Positions 19,370-32,715 of a stretch of 64,000 nucleotides of DNA are shown one piece after another. The notes beneath the pieces are model-generated. The model did no database searches and was not told where the DNA came from. It worked only from the letters and a program-made list of their open reading frames with translations. Position 1 is the first letter of the stretch. Each line of letters begins with the position of its first letter. Origin of the DNA: Aeromicrobium chenweiae. GTDB lineage: Bacteria > Actinomycetota > Actinomycetes > Propionibacteriales > Nocardioidaceae. Location of the stretch: contig NZ_CP026952.1 of the NCBI RefSeq assembly GCF_003065605.1, positions 1,488,001 to 1,552,000 of the forward strand, given 5' to 3'. Position numbers and translations under genes: made by a program.

Positions 19370-20065
19370 ATGACCGACCACCCGCAGTACCCGCAGTACC
19401 CGGGCGAGGACGGCCCGCAGGGCCCGCCGCAGCAGCCGCCGAGCGCACCGGGCTACGGCCAGGCGCCGCCGCCCCCGCCGGGCTACGGCCAGCCGCCCGC
19501 GTACGGTCAGCCGCCCGCGTACGGCCAGGCACCGGGCTACGGCCAGGCGCCCGGCTACCCGCAGCCGCCGCAGGGCTACGGCCAGCCCACCGGCCCGAGT
19601 GCGTACGCCGGATGGGGGTCGCGTGTCGGGGCCTACCTGCTTGACGGCCTCATCGGCGCCGCGATCGCGATCATCCCGGTCATCGTCGGCTTCGTGATCA
19701 TCGCGACCACGGGCACCGAGACGACCGACATCTCGGGCAACACCACGTACGAGGACGCCAACCCGCTCGGCTACGTCCTGCTGATCCTCGGCTACGTCGC
19801 TGCCTTCGCGTACTCGCTGTGGAACTTCGTGTTCCGCCAGGGCCGCACCGGCCAGACGGTGGGCAAGAAGATCGTCGGCATCCGGGTCGTCAAGATGCAG
19901 GACGGCCAGCCCATGGGCGCCGGTCTGGCCTTCGGCCGCTACCTGCTGCTGGCGATCCTGACGCCCATCACGTGCTACATCAACGTGCTGTGGCCGCTGT
20001 GGGACGACAAGAAGCAGGCTCTGCACGACAAGGTCGTCTCGACGGTCGTCCTCAGCGCGAGCTGA
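19370..20065 (+). CDS. RDD family membrane protein with Pro/Gly/Tyr repeats
   Basis: 231 residues. The first 75 or so are low-complexity repeats built on GYGQ-P/A-P ([20 protein letters not shown] and so on), likely a flexible cytoplasmic tail. The RDD domain follows: [16 protein letters not shown] with the Arg/Asp signature, a second helix near 135-155, and [19 protein letters not shown], the hallmark second block, then a final helix. RDD proteins are transport-related or of unknown role. It lies 4 nt before a DUF2752 gene, probably in the same operon. Confidence 0.88.
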   Translation: MTDHPQYPQYPGEDGPQGPPQQPPSAPGYGQAPPPPPGYGQPPAYGQPPAYGQAPGYGQAPGYPQPPQGYGQPTGPSAYAGWGSRVGAYLLDGLIGAAIAIIPVIVGFVIIATTGTETTDISGNTTYEDANPLGYVLLILGYVAAFAYSLWNFVFRQGRTGQTVGKKIVGIRVVKMQDGQPMGAGLAFGRYLLLAILTPITCYINVLWPLWDDKKQALHDKVVSTVVLSAS

Positions 20066-20069
20066 TCCC

Positions 20070-20495
20070 GTGGCCGCCCCTGGCGTCGCCGCCCGCACGC
20101 CGGTCCACCCGTTGGTGGCTCCGGCGGCGGTCGGCCTCGCGGGGGCGGCCGTCGCCGTCCTGCTGCACGTGAGGGACCCGCACGACTCCGGGACGTACGG
20201 CTTCTGCCCGTTCCTGGCGCTGACCGGGCAGCCCTGTCCTGGGTGCGGGGGTCTCCGTGCGGCCAACGACCTGACGCGCGGCGACCTGGTCGGTGCACTG
20301 GGCAGCAACGCGCTGGCCGTCGTGCTGGCCGGCGTCCTGGCAGTGGCGTGGGTCCTGTGGGTCGTGCGCCGGTGGCGGGGTCAGCGGGACCGCATGATCG
20401 TGCTGCACGGTCGGGCGGTCGTCGTGGTCCTGACGGTCATGGCGGTGTTCACCGTCGTCCGGATGACTCCGTGGGGCAGCTGGCTCGCCCCCTGA
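20070..20495 (+). CDS. DUF2752 membrane protein
   Basis: 141 residues with three transmembrane helices. The diagnostic block is YGFCPFLALTGQPCPGCGGLRA after the first helix, with three clustered Cys (Cys-Pro-Gly-Cys-Gly-Gly) that define DUF2752. The function is unknown. The GTG start is 4 nt after the RDD stop. RDD and DUF2752 genes often neighbour each other. A CCCGGG hairpin follows the stop. Confidence 0.85.
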   Translation: MAAPGVAARTPVHPLVAPAAVGLAGAAVAVLLHVRDPHDSGTYGFCPFLALTGQPCPGCGGLRAANDLTRGDLVGALGSNALAVVLAGVLAVAWVLWVVRRWRGQRDRMIVLHGRAVVVVLTVMAVFTVVRMTPWGSWLAP

Positions 20496-20522
20496 GGATC
20501 AGTGATCTCCGCTGGTACCAGA

Positions 20523-20547
20523 GCCCGGGGTCCGGGCGAACCCGGGC
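20523..20547 (+). terminator. Hairpin between the DUF2752 gene and trpC
   Basis: GCCCGGG and CCCGGGC arms surround an 11-nt loop, without a T tract. It would end the RDD-DUF2752 transcript just before the trpC promoter. Confidence 0.4.
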
Positions 20548-20552
20548 CGGGA

Positions 20553-20558
20553 TACTCT
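20553..20558 (+). promoter_or_regulatory. -10 of trpC promoter
   Basis: TACTCT lies 34 nt before the trpC ATG. The transcript would have a leader of roughly 27 nt carrying the strong site GGAGGAGG at 20581-20588, unlike the leaderless genes nearby. Confidence 0.45.
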
Positions 20559-20592
20559 TGAACGAAGGACCATCGGCCGCGGAGGAGGATCC

Positions 20593-21399
20593 ATGTCAGT
20601 GCTCGACGAGATCCTGGTCGGCGTGGCCGAGGACCTGGAGACGCGGATGGCCGCGACCAGCCTCGACGACCTCAAGCAGCAGGCCTCACGTCAGCCCCCT
20701 GCGCTCGACCCGATGCCGGCGTTCCGGTCCGACGGCGTCTCGGTGATCGCCGAGGTCAAGCGCTCGAGCCCCAGCGAGGGCAAGCTCGCCACGATCAAGG
20801 ACCCGGCTGCGCTGGCCGCCGACTACGCCGCAGGCGGCGCCGCTGCGATCAGCGTGCTGACCGAGGAGCGCCGGTTCGGCGGCACCCTGGCCGACCTGCG
20901 TGCCGTGCGCGGCACCGTCGACGTGCCGCTGCTGCGCAAGGACTTCATCACCACCTCCTACCAGCTGTGGGAGGCCCGTGCCGCCGGTGCCGACATGGCG
21001 CTGCTGATCGTCGCCGCGCTGGAGCAGATCGCGTTGGAGAGCCTCATCGAGCGGGCCAGGTCGATCGGCCTGACCCCCTTGGTCGAGGTCAACGACGAGG
21101 CCGAGGTGCACCGCGCGGTCGACGCCGGGGCCAACCTCATCGGTGTCAACGCCCGCAACCTCAAGACCCTCGAGGTCGACCGCGGCACGTTCGACCGTCT
21201 CGCCCCCCTCATCCCCGACACCGCGGTCAAGGTCGCGGCCTCGGGCGTGCGCGGACCCCGCGACGTCATCGACTACGCCAAGTCCGGCGCCAACGTCGTC
21301 CTGGTCGGCGAGACCCTTGTCCGTGGCGACGACCCCCGCGCGACCGTCGCGGACCTCGTCGCAGCCGGTGCCCACCCGGCCCTGCAGCACCGCTGGTAG
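20593..21399 (+). CDS. trpC: Indole-3-glycerol phosphate synthase
   Basis: 268-residue (beta/alpha)8 barrel closing CdRP to indole glycerol phosphate. It shows [13 protein letters not shown] with the catalytic Lys, [57 protein letters not shown] and the [10 protein letters not shown] phosphate loop. The length is normal for the monofunctional enzyme. It begins the trpC-trpB-trpA-lgt unit. trpE, trpG and trpD are not in this window. Confidence 0.97.
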   Translation: MSVLDEILVGVAEDLETRMAATSLDDLKQQASRQPPALDPMPAFRSDGVSVIAEVKRSSPSEGKLATIKDPAALAADYAAGGAAAISVLTEERRFGGTLADLRAVRGTVDVPLLRKDFITTSYQLWEARAAGADMALLIVAALEQIALESLIERARSIGLTPLVEVNDEAEVHRAVDAGANLIGVNARNLKTLEVDRGTFDRLAPLIPDTAVKVAASGVRGPRDVIDYAKSGANVVLVGETLVRGDDPRATVADLVAAGAHPALQHRW

Positions 21400-21468
21400 T
21401 GGCGTCACCGTGCTGCGGTGACGCGCCTCCGCCCGCCCACCGCCGTCCCTGACCCCCTCCGAGGACCC

Positions 21469-22695
21469 ATGACGTACGCACAACCCGACACCACCGGCCA
21501 CTTCGGACGCTTCGGCGGCCGCTTCATGCCCGAGGCGCTCATCGCCCCCCTCGACGAGCTCGACCGGGCGTGGACCGACGCCAAGGCCGATCCGGTGTTC
21601 ATGGCCGAGCTCGACCGGATGCTGCGCGAGTACGCGAACGTCCCGAGCCCGCTGTACGAGGCGCACCGCTTCTCCGAGGCCGCCGGCGCCCGCATCCTGC
21701 TCAAGCGCGAGGACCTCAACCACACCGGTGCCCACAAGATCCGCAACGTGATCGGCCAGGCGCTGCTCGCCAAGCGGATCGGCAAGCCGCGCGCGATCGC
21801 CGAGACCGGTGCGGGCCAGCACGGTGTCGCCTCCGCGACGGCGTGCGCGTACCTGGACCTGGAGTGCACGGTCTACATGGGCGAGGTCGACACCGAGCGC
21901 CAGGCGCTCAACGTCGCCCGCATGAAGATGCTGGGCGCCGAGGTCGTCCCGGTCACGAGCGGCAGCCGAACCCTCAAGGACGCGATCAACGAGGCGCTGC
22001 GCGACTGGGTCGCGAGCGTCGACACGACGTCGTACCTGTTCGGCACCGCTGCGGGGCCGCACCCGTTCCCCAGCATGGTCCGCGACCTCACCCGGGGCAT
22101 CGGCGACGAGGCCCGCCGTCAGGTGCTGGCCCTCGACGGCCGGCTGCCCGACGCCGCCGTCGCCTGCGTCGGCGGCGGTTCCAACGCGATCGGCCTGTTC
22201 ACGGCCTTCATCGACGACGCGGACGTGCGCCTGGTGGGGATCGAGGCCGGCGGTGACGGCGTCGAGACCGGTCGCCACGCCGCGACGATCACCGGCGGCG
22301 ACGTCGGCGTGCTGCACGGCGCGCGGTCGTTCCTGCTGCAGGACGAGGACGGCCAGACGGTCGAGTCGCACTCGATCTCGGCCGGCCTGGACTACCCGGG
22401 CGTCGGCCCGGAGCACTCGTTCCTCGCCGACACCGGGCGGGCGTCGTACGTCCCCGCGACCGATGCCGCCGCGATGTCGGCGTTCGACCTGCTGTGCAAG
22501 ACCGAGGGGATCATCCCCGCGATCGAGTCGGCGCACGCGCTCGCCGGTGCCCTCGACCTGGCCAAGGAGCTGGGCCCCGACGCCACGATCCTGGTCAACC
22601 TGTCGGGTCGCGGCGACAAGGACGTGCACACCGCCGCGGAGTACTTCGGGCTGATCGACGAGCCGGTCGTCCTGGAGCAGGGGGTCGAGGAATGA
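21469..22695 (+). CDS. trpB: Tryptophan synthase beta chain
   Basis: 408-residue PLP enzyme joining indole and serine. [14 protein letters not shown] is the canonical N-terminus, [16 protein letters not shown] carries the Schiff-base Lys90, [11 protein letters not shown] is the substrate carboxylate loop and [12 protein letters not shown] the PLP phosphate loop. The ATG at 21469 with GAGGA just upstream is chosen because it gives the standard N-terminus; a GTG at 21418 would add 17 residues without a visible ribosome site. The stop overlaps the trpA start by ATGA. Confidence 0.97.
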   Translation: MTYAQPDTTGHFGRFGGRFMPEALIAPLDELDRAWTDAKADPVFMAELDRMLREYANVPSPLYEAHRFSEAAGARILLKREDLNHTGAHKIRNVIGQALLAKRIGKPRAIAETGAGQHGVASATACAYLDLECTVYMGEVDTERQALNVARMKMLGAEVVPVTSGSRTLKDAINEALRDWVASVDTTSYLFGTAAGPHPFPSMVRDLTRGIGDEARRQVLALDGRLPDAAVACVGGGSNAIGLFTAFIDDADVRLVGIEAGGDGVETGRHAATITGGDVGVLHGARSFLLQDEDGQTVESHSISAGLDYPGVGPEHSFLADTGRASYVPATDAAAMSAFDLLCKTEGIIPAIESAHALAGALDLAKELGPDATILVNLSGRGDKDVHTAAEYFGLIDEPVVLEQGVEE

Positions 22696-23489
22696 GCGCG
22701 ATCGACGAGCTCTTCGAGCGCACGCGGTCGCAGAACCGTGCGGCGCTCGTCGGCTACCTGCCGGCCGGGTTCCCGTCCAAGGAGATGTCGGTCAAGGCCA
22801 TCGAGGCCATGGTCGAGGGGGGAGTGGACCTCGTCGAGGTCGGCCTGCCCTACAGCGACCCCGTGATGGACGGCCCCGTGATCCAGGCCGCCGCCGACCA
22901 GGCGCTGCTCGGCGGCACCCGCCCGGCCGACGTCATGGATGTGGTCCGCGCGAGCGCCGCGACCGGTGCGCCCACCGTCGTCATGACCTACTGGAACCCG
23001 GTCGAGCGCTACGGCGTCGACCGGTTCGCCGCCGACCTCGCCGCGGCCGGCGGGTCCGGGCTCATCACGCCGGACCTGATCCCCGACGAGGCCGCCGAGT
23101 GGATCGCGGCGTCGCACGCGCACGACCTCGACCGGATCTTCCTCGTCGCGCCGTCGTCGACCGACGAGCGCCTGCAGATGACGGTCGAGGCCGCCAGCGG
23201 CTTCGTGTACGCGACGGCCGTCATGGGGGTCACCGGCGCCCGCGACCAGACCAGCTCGCTGGGCGAGGAGCTCGTCGCCCGGGTCAACAAGGTCACCGAC
23301 AAGCCGGTCGGCGTGGGACTGGGCGTGTCCAACGGGGCGCAGGCCCACGAGATCGCCGCATATGCGGACGCTGTCATCGTGGGCTCGGCCCTCGTACGCT
23401 GTCTGCTGGACGCCCCGACCGAGTCCGCCGGGCTCGACGCGGTCCGCACCTTGGCGCAGGACCTCCGCGCCGGCGTCGAGAGGAGCTGA
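22692..23489 (+). CDS. trpA: Tryptophan synthase alpha chain
   Basis: 265-residue barrel splitting indole glycerol phosphate into indole and G3P and passing indole to TrpB. The catalytic Glu and Asp lie in [50 protein letters not shown], the loop [13 protein letters not shown] and [27 protein letters not shown] complete the family pattern. It is coupled to trpB by ATGA and followed 2 nt later by lgt. Confidence 0.97.
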   Translation: MSAIDELFERTRSQNRAALVGYLPAGFPSKEMSVKAIEAMVEGGVDLVEVGLPYSDPVMDGPVIQAAADQALLGGTRPADVMDVVRASAATGAPTVVMTYWNPVERYGVDRFAADLAAAGGSGLITPDLIPDEAAEWIAASHAHDLDRIFLVAPSSTDERLQMTVEAASGFVYATAVMGVTGARDQTSSLGEELVARVNKVTDKPVGVGLGVSNGAQAHEIAAYADAVIVGSALVRCLLDAPTESAGLDAVRTLAQDLRAGVERS

Positions 23490-23491
23490 CG

Positions 23492-24370
23492 ATGCTCGCG
23501 TACATCCCGAGCCCCTCCGAGGGCGTCTGGCACCTCGGACCGCTGCCGCTCCGGGCGTACGCGTTGGGCATCATCATCGGTGCGCTGGTCGCGATCTGGA
23601 TCGGCGACCGCCGGTTCCAGGCCCGCGGCGGCCGGGCCGGCGTGATCGGCGACGTCGCGATCTGGGCGATCCCGTTCGGCATCATCGGCGCGCGCATCTA
23701 CCACGTGGTCACCGACCCGGAGCTGTACTTCGGCGACGGCCGCAACGCCCTCGACGCGTTCCTGATCTGGAAGGGCGGGCTCGGCATCTGGGGCGCGGTC
23801 GCGGGCGGCGCACTCGGTGCGTACATCGCGTGCCGCCGCTACGGCGTGTCGTTCTCGGCGGTCGCGGACGCGCTCGCGCCCGGGCTGCTCGTGGCGCAGG
23901 CGATCGGCCGCATCGGCAACTACTTCAACCAGGAGCTGTTCGGCAAGCCCACGGACGTGCCCTGGGCGCTCGAGATCTCGCCGGAGAACCGGCCGTCGGG
24001 CTATCTCGACTTCGCGACGTTCCATCCCACGTTCCTCTACGAGCTGCTGTGGAACCTGGCCGCGGCCGCCCTCATCATCGCGATCGACCGAAGGGTCAAG
24101 CTGACGCACGGCCGCGCGTTCGCGCTGTACGCGATGCTCTACACCGCAGGCCGGTTCTGGATCGAGCAGCTGCGCATCGACGAGGCCAACCACGTCGCCC
24201 TGTTCGGAGCGGACATCCGCCTGAACGTCTTCACGTCCGTGGTGGTGTTCCTGCTCGCTCTCGCGTGGTTCATCGCCGCCCGGAAACACAGGTCCGCCAC
24301 CGGCCCGGTCGTCGAGGAGAGCGCGGACGAGGACGCCGCCCCGCGGGACGTCCGCACCGATCAGGAGTGA
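23492..24370 (+). CDS. lgt: Prolipoprotein diacylglyceryl transferase
   Basis: 292-residue membrane enzyme that moves diacylglycerol from phosphatidylglycerol to the lipobox Cys of prolipoproteins. The signature GRIGNYFNQELFG is present, with seven predicted helices beginning after LPLRAYALGIIIGALVAIWI. The HPTFLYELLWNL block and the IEQLRIDEA region match Lgt. GAGAGGAG before the ATG is the ribosome site. Its place at the end of trpCBA is common in actinobacteria. LivK in this window is a likely client. Confidence 0.95.
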   Translation: MLAYIPSPSEGVWHLGPLPLRAYALGIIIGALVAIWIGDRRFQARGGRAGVIGDVAIWAIPFGIIGARIYHVVTDPELYFGDGRNALDAFLIWKGGLGIWGAVAGGALGAYIACRRYGVSFSAVADALAPGLLVAQAIGRIGNYFNQELFGKPTDVPWALEISPENRPSGYLDFATFHPTFLYELLWNLAAAALIIAIDRRVKLTHGRAFALYAMLYTAGRFWIEQLRIDEANHVALFGADIRLNVFTSVVVFLLALAWFIAARKHRSATGPVVEESADEDAAPRDVRTDQE

Positions 24371-24398
24371 TGTCCCGCCAGCGCCCGGCCTGAGCGCC

Positions 24399-24404
24399 TA
24401 CGGT
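24399..24404 (+). promoter_or_regulatory. -10 of leaderless promoter, UbiA-family gene
   Basis: TACGGT ends 6 nt before the GTG at 24411. The intervening GAGGGG is G-rich but too close to act as a ribosome site. Confidence 0.45.
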
Positions 24405-24410
24405 GAGGGG

Positions 24411-25217
24411 GTGAGCTCGGGCGGATCGGCGGCGGCGCTGGTCCGCGCCAGCCATCCCGAGCCGGCACTGGCGGTCACCGCCGTGACCATGGTGCTCGCG
24501 GCCACGTGGGACGCGTCCGCGGCGGCTGTGCTGCTCATCGGCGTCGCCGCGCTGACCGGACAGCTCACCGTGGGCTGGACCAACGACCTCGTCGACCGTG
24601 ACCGCGACGTGCGGGCGGGGCGCCGGGACAAGCCGCTGGCGACCGGCGCGCTCGACGTGACGGTCGTACGGACGTCCGTGGCCGTGGCGCTGGTCGGCAC
24701 GGTCGCCGCGTCGCTGTCCCTGGGCGCCCGCCCCGGCACGCTGCACCTCGCGCTGGTGGCGGCCGGCTGGGCGTACGACCTCGGCCTCAAACGCACCGTG
24801 CTGTCGTGGCTGCCGTACGCGGTGTGCTTCGGCGGTCTCCCCGTCGTGGTGTCGCTTGCGGTCCGCGATGAGCCGGCCGCCCTGTGGACCGTCGCCGCCG
24901 GCGCCCTGCTCGGCACCGGCGCGCACCTCGTGAACGCCGTGCCGGACCTGGAGGACGACCGGCTCACGGGTGTCAGAGGGCTGCCGCACCGGCTCGGCGC
25001 GCGGCGCTCCCTCGACGCCGCCACGGTGCTGCTGCTCATGGGCACCGTGGTGACGGTGGCCGTCCCGGGTGAGGGCCTCGACGCCGTGGGGGTCACGGCC
25101 CTGGTCGCCTGCGGCGTGCTGCTGCTGGTCGGGCGGCTGACGCCGGGACGCGGCTCGTTCCGCGCCGTCCTCGGGATCGCGCTGGTGGACGTCGTCGCGC
25201 TGCTGCTGCGGAGCTGA
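24411..25217 (+). CDS. UbiA-family prenyltransferase-like membrane protein
   Basis: 268 residues, about eight transmembrane helices. Two Asp-rich motifs face each other as in UbiA enzymes: NDLVDRDRD (about 60-68), followed by RDKPLATGAL, and NAVPDLEDDRLTG (about 177-189). These bind Mg2+ and a prenyl diphosphate in characterised members. The acceptor substrate is unknown; no quinone or decaprenyl-ribose genes lie beside it. A GTG start at a leaderless promoter is supported by a TACGGT -10. Confidence 0.85.
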   Translation: MSSGGSAAALVRASHPEPALAVTAVTMVLAATWDASAAAVLLIGVAALTGQLTVGWTNDLVDRDRDVRAGRRDKPLATGALDVTVVRTSVAVALVGTVAASLSLGARPGTLHLALVAAGWAYDLGLKRTVLSWLPYAVCFGGLPVVVSLAVRDEPAALWTVAAGALLGTGAHLVNAVPDLEDDRLTGVRGLPHRLGARRSLDAATVLLLMGTVVTVAVPGEGLDAVGVTALVACGVLLLVGRLTPGRGSFRAVLGIALVDVVALLLRS

Positions 25218-25230
25218 CCGCAGACGTGGG

Positions 25231-25236
25231 TAGTTT
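25231..25236 (+). promoter_or_regulatory. -10 of leaderless promoter, VIT-family gene
   Basis: TAGTTT ends 6 nt before the ATG at 25243, in a 25-bp gap after the UbiA-family stop. Confidence 0.5.
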
Positions 25237-25242
25237 CTGGGT

Positions 25243-25974
25243 ATGACCGATGCGTACGAGCCCCTGCCGGACCCCGCGGACATCGGGCACGAGCACCCCG
25301 ACGTCAACGGTGGCTGGCTCCGCCCCGCGGTGTTCGGCGCGATGGACGGGCTGGTCTCCAACTTCGCGCTCATGATGGGCGTGGTCGGCGGCACCGCCGA
25401 GTCCGGCACGCGCCCGGTCGTCCTGGCCGGCCTGGCCGGGATGGCCGCCGGCGCGTTCTCGATGGCAGCGGGGGAGTACACGTCGGTCGCCAGCCAGCGC
25501 GAGTTCGCCCTCGCCCAGGTCGAGGTCGAGCGCAACGAGATCCTGCGCAACGAGCCCGCCGAGGAGGCCGAGCTCGCGGCGATGTTCGTCGCGAAGGGCG
25601 TCAACGAGGACGTCGCCCGCGAGATGGCGCGCGAGATCCACGTGGACCCCGAGCGCGCGCTCCGGGTCCACGCCCGGGAGGAGCTCGGCGTCGACACCGA
25701 CGACCTGGCCTCGCCGATGCTCGCGGCCGTCTCGTCGTTCGTGTCGTTCGCGATCGGTGCGCTCATCCCGCTGCTGTCGTACCTGGTGGGCCTCGAGACG
25801 GCGTGGCCCGCGATCGGCCTGTCCCTGCTCGGCCTGTTCGGGTGCGGGGCCCTCGTCACCCGGGTCACCGCGCGCACGTGGTGGTACGGCGGCATCCGCC
25901 AGCTCCTGCTCGGCGGTGCGGCCGCGGGCCTGACCTATCTCGTCGGCGAGGCGGTCGGGGCGTCGCTCGGCTGA
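25243..25974 (+). CDS. VIT1/CCC1-type transporter
   Basis: 243-residue membrane protein of the vacuolar iron transporter family, which moves Fe2+ or Mn2+ out of the cytosol by proton exchange in eukaryotic members. FGAMDGLVSNFALMMGVVGG is the first conserved helix, GMAAGAFSMAAGEYTSVASQRE the second, followed by a Glu-rich cytoplasmic metal-binding domain (residues 88-150, with VEVERNEILRNEPAEEAELAAMF) and three more helices. The length fits bacterial VIT proteins. Metal specificity here is inferred only. The gene is probably monocistronic from a leaderless promoter. Confidence 0.88.
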   Translation: MTDAYEPLPDPADIGHEHPDVNGGWLRPAVFGAMDGLVSNFALMMGVVGGTAESGTRPVVLAGLAGMAAGAFSMAAGEYTSVASQREFALAQVEVERNEILRNEPAEEAELAAMFVAKGVNEDVAREMAREIHVDPERALRVHAREELGVDTDDLASPMLAAVSSFVSFAIGALIPLLSYLVGLETAWPAIGLSLLGLFGCGALVTRVTARTWWYGGIRQLLLGGAAAGLTYLVGEAVGASLG

Positions 25975-26023
25975 GGCGTCTGCCTGTCTCGCTAGGCTGG
26001 GGGTCCACCCTCAGGAGGCCCCC

Positions 26024-26449
26024 ATGCCCAAGATCATCCTCGTCGGAGTCGACGGGAGCGACAGCGCCCGCCAGGCCGCCCAGACCGCCGCCGAGCTGGC
26101 GGCCGCGACCGGGGCCCGGCTCCACGTCGTGACGGCCGTCGACGAGAAGACCCGCGTCGACGACGACGTCGTGCTCGGCGACGTCCGCCTGCTGACGCCC
26201 GGTGAGCGCGCCGAGGCGATCGCGACCGAGGTCGCGAACTCGCTGGCCGGCATCACCGCCGAGGTGCACGTGGGGCTGGCGCACGGCAAGCCCGGCGACG
26301 CCCTCGTGCAGGTCGCCAAGGACATCCAGGCCGACCTCATCGTGGTCGGCAACCGGCGGGTGCAGGGCATCGGACGCATCCTGGGCAGCGTCGCCACGGA
26401 CGTCGCGCACCACGCGCCCTGCGACGTCTACATCGTCAAGACGGTCTGA
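26024..26449 (+). CDS. Universal stress protein (UspA family)
   Basis: 141-residue single-domain USP. VGVDGSDSARQA near the N-terminus and the nucleotide-binding motif GNRRVQGIGRILGSVATDV near the C-terminus, which fits G-2x-G-9x-G-(S/T), indicate an ATP-binding member. It ends APCDVYIVKTV. AGGAGG at 26013-26018 is a strong ribosome site and TAGGCT near 25993 a plausible -10. It likely acts in stress or dormancy, as in mycobacteria, but its partner is unknown. Confidence 0.92.
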   Translation: MPKIILVGVDGSDSARQAAQTAAELAAATGARLHVVTAVDEKTRVDDDVVLGDVRLLTPGERAEAIATEVANSLAGITAEVHVGLAHGKPGDALVQVAKDIQADLIVVGNRRVQGIGRILGSVATDVAHHAPCDVYIVKTV

Positions 26450-26453
26450 TCCG

Positions 26454-26484
26454 ACGGCTCGTCCCGCACGCCGGGGCGAGCCGT
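26454..26484 (+). terminator. Terminator after the universal stress gene
   Basis: ACGGCTCG and CGAGCCGT arms continue through a T-G pair into CCC/GGG, giving a stem of about 12 bp with a 7-nt loop. It lies 5 nt after the stop. Confidence 0.6.
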
Positions 26485-26592
26485 GTCGCACCCGGCGTCG
26501 GGGGTGTGTAATCTTGTGATGCTGTCCGAGGCCAACGTCGTCCCCGGTACGAAGTATTCGTGACCACTGATGACGTGAGAAAGGGCCCCAGC

Positions 26593-31159
<4,567 letters not shown>

Positions 31160-31167
<8 letters not shown>

Positions 31168-32626
31168 TCCCAGAGGTTTCATCAACACCCCCCGCCAGGT
31201 CGCGGAGCGTCGTCCCGTCGAGGAGCGCGTCAAGGACTGGAACGAGGTCTACCCCGGTGGTCCCGGGCGGGCCCTGCTGCCCATCATCACCGAGCAGGCC
31301 GGACGCTGCATGGACTGCGGCATCCCGTTCTGCCACTCCGGCTGCCCGCTGGGCAACCTGATCCCGGAGTGGAACGACCTGGTGTGGCGTGACGACTGGG
31401 ACGAGGCTCTCGACCGTCTGCACGCGACGAACAACTTCCCGGAGTTCACCGGGCGCCTGTGCCCCGCCCCGTGCGAGACCGCCTGCGTCGTCGGCATCAA
31501 CCGTGACGCGGTGACGATCAAGAACGTCGAGGTCTCGATCATCGACAAGGCGTGGGACGACCGTCGGGTCCGTCCCGAGGCGCCCGAGTGGCTGACCGGC
31601 AAGACCGTCGCCGTGGTGGGCTCCGGCCCCGCCGGCCTCGCGGCCGCCCAGCAGCTCACCCGGGCCGGCCACACCGTCGCGGTCTACGAGCGCGACGACA
31701 AGCCCGGTGGGCTGCTGCGCTACGGCATCCCCGAGTTCAAGATGGAGAAGGTCCACGTCGACCGCCGGATCTCCCAGATGGAGCGTGAGGGCACGGTCTT
31801 CCGCACAGGCGTGCAGGTCGGCGACACGCTGACCGGCCACCAGCTGCGGGACCGCTACGACGCGGTCGTGCTGGCCATCGGCTCGACGCTGCGGCGGGAC
31901 CTGCCCGCTCCGGGACGTTCGCTTGCCGGCATCCACCAGGCCATGGAGTTCCTGCCCCAGGCCAACCGCGTCGCGCTCGGCGAGCACGTCGAGGACCAGA
32001 TCCTCGCGACCGACAAGGACGTCGTCATCATCGGCGGCGGCGACACCGGCGCGGACTGCCTCGGCACGTCGGTGCGCCAGGGCGCGCGCTCGGTCACCCA
32101 GCTGGAGATCATGCCGAACCCGGGCACCGAGCGTCCGGGCCACCAGCCCTGGCCGACGTACCCGATGACCTACCGCGTGTCCTCGGCCCACGAAGAGGCC
32201 GGCGACCGCGTCTACTCGGTGTCGACCAAGGAGTTCGTGGGCGACGACGAGGGTCGGGTCAGCGCTCTGCGCCTGGTCGAGGTCGAGCTCGTCGACGGCA
32301 AGCTCACCGAGATCGAGGGCACCGAGCGGGACCTGCCGGCGCAGCTCGTGCTGTTCGCGATGGGCTTCACCGGTCCGCAGACCGAGGGCCTGGTCGACCA
32401 GCTCGGCTGCGAGCTGGACGAGCGCGGCAACGTCAAGCGCGACAAGAGCTACATGTCGAGCGTCGACGGTGTCTTCGTCGCGGGCGACGCAGGACGTGGC
32501 CAGTCGCTCATCGTGTGGGCCATCGCGGAGGGCCGCTCGGCCGCCTCGGGCGTCGACGCGTACCTCTCGGGCTCGACGAACCTGCCGGCGCCGATCCCGC
32601 CGAACGCTCGTCCACTGACCGTCTGA
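31160..32626 (+). CDS. gltD: Glutamate synthase small chain
   Basis: 488-residue FAD and iron-sulfur subunit that passes NADPH electrons to GltB. The N-terminal 4Fe-4S Cys set is in [18 protein letters not shown] and CPAPCETAC. The first dinucleotide fold is [14 protein letters not shown] (FAD), the second [13 protein letters not shown] (NADPH), and the C-terminal FAD block is [19 protein letters not shown]. It starts with GTG inside the gltB end (8-nt overlap), with GGAGG 9 nt upstream. Confidence 0.97.
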
Positions 32627-32630
32627 GGGG

Positions 32631-32694
32631 GGCGGTTGCCGGCTTTTCTGAGTTTGTTGTGTGAAACGACAAACCTGACTCGCCGGTAACCGCC
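32631..32694 (+). terminator. 64-nt compound hairpin after gltD
   Basis: Outer 13-bp arms (32631-32643 and 32682-32694) and an inner 9-bp stem with a GTGAA loop (32652-32674) are separated by an internal loop. Both imperfect positions are G-U pairs only when read as plus-strand RNA, which suggests selection for RNA structure on that strand. It is probably the gltBD terminator, ending 9 nt before the pyk -10. Confidence 0.5.
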
Positions 32695-32703
32695 TGCCTT
32701 GTC

Positions 32704-32709
32704 TACTGT
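32704..32709 (+). promoter_or_regulatory. -10 of leaderless pyk promoter
   Basis: TACTGT ends 6 nt before the pyk GTG, with no Shine-Dalgarno between. Confidence 0.6.
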
Positions 32710-32715
32710 AGAGAA

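Noticed and set aside
20496..20592. Tryptophan attenuator before trpC.
   Set aside because: There is a hairpin, but it precedes the -10, and no leader peptide with Trp codons follows the promoter.
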